Part shown: positions 62,489 to 64,000 of the stretch, one piece after another
How positions within the stretch are numbered: position 1 is the first letter of the stretch
Layout of the letters: each line of letters begins with the position of its first letter
Source of the DNA: CAYLSV01 sp964386435
GTDB taxonomy: Bacteria > Planctomycetota > Phycisphaerae > Tepidisphaerales > Tepidisphaeraceae
Length of the DNA: 64,000 bases
Reading direction: 5' to 3'
Assembly: GCA_964386435.1 (NCBI GenBank)
Contig: CAYLSV010000004.1
Coordinates: forward strand, 1-64,000
Notes under the pieces: generated by a model
Database searches by the model: none
Told to the model about the DNA's origin: nothing
Seen by the model: the letters and a program-made list of their open reading frames with translations, nothing else
Position numbers and translations under genes: made by a program

Positions 62489-63298
62489 TCAGGTTATGTC
62501 GGGAGGTGCTGGGTCCGCGGGACCCGGGTGATCGCTTCGCTCTCCCCTCGGCTTCTCTTGAGCTTCCCAATCCGCAACACGCGCCGGATCCGGGTCGGGT
62601 GATTTTTGCTCCTCGGGAGAAGCCGAGGGGTGAGCGGAGCGAACACCCGGGTCGGCCCTCTTGCGCACCACGGGCTCGGGCAACGGATCTCGGGACGTCC
62701 ACAGCACCGCGCCTTCACCACCGTGACGACAGATGTAGTTGAAAGCGTTCCGCTGGTGCCCAGCGTCGCGGATGGTGCGAATGCTCTGCCCCGGCGCCCA
62801 CACGGGTCGCGGAATGTGCTTGGCGATCGCCAGCGACATGCGGCGCTTGAGGGCGTGGATGATCTGGTCGGCGGCGGCTCCCGTCGGCAGCGCGTGAAGC
62901 GCGTGGACGTGGTTCGCCCCCACCAACACCACCAGCGGCACGCAGCCGGCGTCGGCCATCTTGCGCACCGCGACGCCCAACGCCGCACGGCACGAAGCCG
63001 CATCGAGCTTCACCGCGTCGCCCGCCCGCCCCCGTGCCCACACGTTCAAGCCGCCGTGCTCGCCGGGTGGCGGCGGGTTCTTGTAGTCGCCGCTGGAGTG
63101 GATGCGGTGGCGGCGGTCGCGGAAGCCGCGGGGATCGCCGTGAAGCCAGGAGTTGCGGGTGTGGAGGATGAGGTGGACCCAGCGGTGGCGGGGCGGGAGT
63201 TGAAGGTCTTGTCGGGTGAGGAATCTTGGACGCGCGGAACCCGGGTGATCGCTGCGCTCTCCCCTCGGCTTCTCTTGCTGTTGTGAATCATCCGGCAT
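62489..63298 (-). CDS. RAYT (REP-associated tyrosine transposase, IS200-like Y1)
   Basis: 269 aa from ATG 63298, which has GGAGGG upstream. Core: HLILHTRNSWLHGDP, the HUH motif in LVGANHVHALHALP, KRRMSLAIAKHIPRPVWAPG, and the tyrosine in NAFNYICRHGGEG. RAYTs are single-copy, domesticated relatives of IS200 transposases that act on REP sequences. Both ends of the coding sequence are made of REP-like DNA: residues about 8-20 read EKPRGERSDHPG, and the same peptide recurs near the C-terminus. REPs b, c, d and e surround the gene. Confidence 0.85.
   Translation of the reverse strand: MPDDSQQQEKPRGERSDHPGSARPRFLTRQDLQLPPRHRWVHLILHTRNSWLHGDPRGFRDRRHRIHSSGDYKNPPPPGEHGGLNVWARGRAGDAVKLDAASCRAALGVAVRKMADAGCVPLVVLVGANHVHALHALPTGAAADQIIHALKRRMSLAIAKHIPRPVWAPGQSIRTIRDAGHQRNAFNYICRHGGEGAVLWTSRDPLPEPVVRKRADPGVRSAHPSASPEEQKSPDPDPARVADWEAQEKPRGERSDHPGPADPAPPDIT
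62521..62653. repeat. Inverted REP pair b/c at the 3' end of the RAYT gene
   Basis: REP b (62521-62558, GACCCGGGTGATCGCTTCGC and on) and REP c (62617-62653) are inverted copies of one another, separated by about 58 bp. Both lie within the last 55 codons of the RAYT frame. Confidence 0.75.
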
Positions 63299-63350
63299 GT
63301 TCACTCCCTCCCAAAGAAGCCGCGGGGTGAGCGGAGCGAACACCCGGGTC
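63238..63350. repeat. Inverted REP pair d/e at the 5' end of the RAYT gene
   Basis: REP d (63238-63275) is inside codons 8-20 of the RAYT gene. REP e (63315-63350) is just upstream of the ribosome binding site, in inverted orientation. The family core is GAAGCCG(A/C)GGGGTGAGCGG followed by AGCGAACACCCGGGTC. The start codon lies in the 39-bp centre. Confidence 0.75.
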
Positions 63351-63365
63351 CGGCGCACTGGGAAA

Positions 63366-64000
63366 CTACCGATCAAACTGCCCGTCGAAGGCGATGTCGC
63401 TGCGCTTGAAGTCGGCTTTCCTCACGAACGCGGCGGCCTCGGTGGCGCCGTGCTCGCGGTCCATGCGGGAATCCTCCCACTCGACGCTCAGCGGGCCGTT
63501 GTAGCGGATGTCGTTGAGGGCGACGATGATCTCCTCGAAGTTGATGTCGCCGTGGCCCAGGCTGCGGAAGTCCCAGAATCGGCGGGGGTCGGCGAAATCC
63601 GTGTGGCCGCCGAAGACGCCCACGTCGCCGTTGCCGTGGCCCCACCAGGCGTCCTTCATGTGGACGTGGTAAATGCGGTCGTGGAACGTGCGCAGGAACT
63701 TGACGTAGTCGACGCCCTGGTAGCCGAGGTGGCTCGGGTCGTAGTTGAAGCCGAACCGCTTGTGCCCGCCGACGGCCTCGATCGCCCGCTGGCTCGTGGC
63801 GATGTCGAAGGCGATCTCGGTCGGGTGGACTTCCAGCGCGAAGTTGACGTCGTTCTGGTCAAAGCTGTCGAGAATCGGCTTGAACCGTTTACCAAAGTCG
63901 TCGAAGCCCTTTTGCCAGTACGCCTGATCCGTCGGCGGGAAGGCGTAGGTGCTGTGCCAGATGCTGCTGCCGGTGAAGCCGTTGACGACCGCCGGCTTGC
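63366..64000 (-). CDS. Sugar phosphate isomerase/epimerase (xylose isomerase-like TIM barrel), 5' end outside window
   Basis: The minus frame is open from the right edge to the stop at 63366; about 211 C-terminal residues are present. Features: NFALEVHPTEIAFDIATSQR with the metal-ligand Glu, FGFNYDPSHLGYQGVDYVKF with Asp/His, RIYHVHMKDAWWG with the second His, and the last ligand Glu in NGPLSVEWEDSRMD. This is the metal site of the AP-endonuclease-2/IolE/IolI fold. Such proteins isomerise or epimerise sugars or inositols, or act as 3-keto-glucoside enzymes; substrate unknown. Confidence 0.88.
   Translation of the reverse strand, partial: KPAVVNGFTGSSIWHSTYAFPPTDQAYWQKGFDDFGKRFKPILDSFDQNDVNFALEVHPTEIAFDIATSQRAIEAVGGHKRFGFNYDPSHLGYQGVDYVKFLRTFHDRIYHVHMKDAWWGHGNGDVGVFGGHTDFADPRRFWDFRSLGHGDINFEEIIVALNDIRYNGPLSVEWEDSRMDREHGATEAAAFVRKADFKRSDIAFDGQFDR

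Overview
The window looks like a high-GC planctomycete, most likely class Phycisphaerae (Tepidisphaerales-like). The evidence is two large exported proteins with an N-terminal LExRRLL(A/S)GD signature, PEP-CTERM tails, planctomycete-style dockerin repeats (GDANGDGVVNLADFG), a RAYT transposase of planctomycete type, and strong GC bias. This is inference from sequence features; no search was run.

Region 1 (1-17646) is host chromosome. It holds the 5' part of a giant surface beta-propeller protein, proS (carrying an in-frame palindromic insertion), murA, a kelch-repeat surface protein, a DUF4258/XRE toxin-antitoxin pair, a GT2 glycosyltransferase, two PEP-CTERM proteins (one a dockerin-bearing metalloprotease), a two-gene ABC exporter, and a GmrSD-like DUF262/HNH restriction gene interrupted by one amber codon.

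Region 2 (17718-39999) is a 22.3-kb integrative and mobilisable element in a tRNA-Arg(ACG) gene, bounded by two 74-bp tRNA copies. Its right end has a tyrosine integrase and a small excisionase. Moving left come a mobilisation and partition cluster (VirD4-like coupling protein, small membrane proteins, ParB), several unknown genes, and a MobF relaxase-helicase. Next is a plasmid-type parA / RHH partner / repA operon followed by an AT-rich, iteron-bearing putative origin. Cargo follows: a mobile SOS module (SRAP, frameshifted umuC, umuD), an EcoRII-type restriction-modification system with vsr, a second integrase, an uncharacterised two-gene cassette, DUF6876 and a ParE-like toxin. No mating-pore genes are visible, so transfer would need a helper.

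Region 3 (40000-64000) returns to host chromosome. It contains an MlaD/MCE protein, a TrkA-C membrane protein, DUF502, an M48 protease, two small proteins, a LuxR-like HTH protein, ribBA, an HMA metal-binding protein, a possible small RNA, a LOG-family gene and two tandem DUF4058 genes. A polysaccharide/envelope cluster follows (three GT2, one GT4, an O-antigen ligase-like protein, MurJ), then DUF2254, an ALDH7-like dehydrogenase, a RAYT transposase whose ends contain its probable REP sequences, and a sugar-phosphate isomerase/epimerase cut by the right edge.

The points most worth following are the element as a whole (replicon, partition, relaxase, coupling protein, defence and SOS cargo), the unknown cassette between related integrase 3' ends, the palindrome inside proS, and the RAYT with REPs in its own reading frame.
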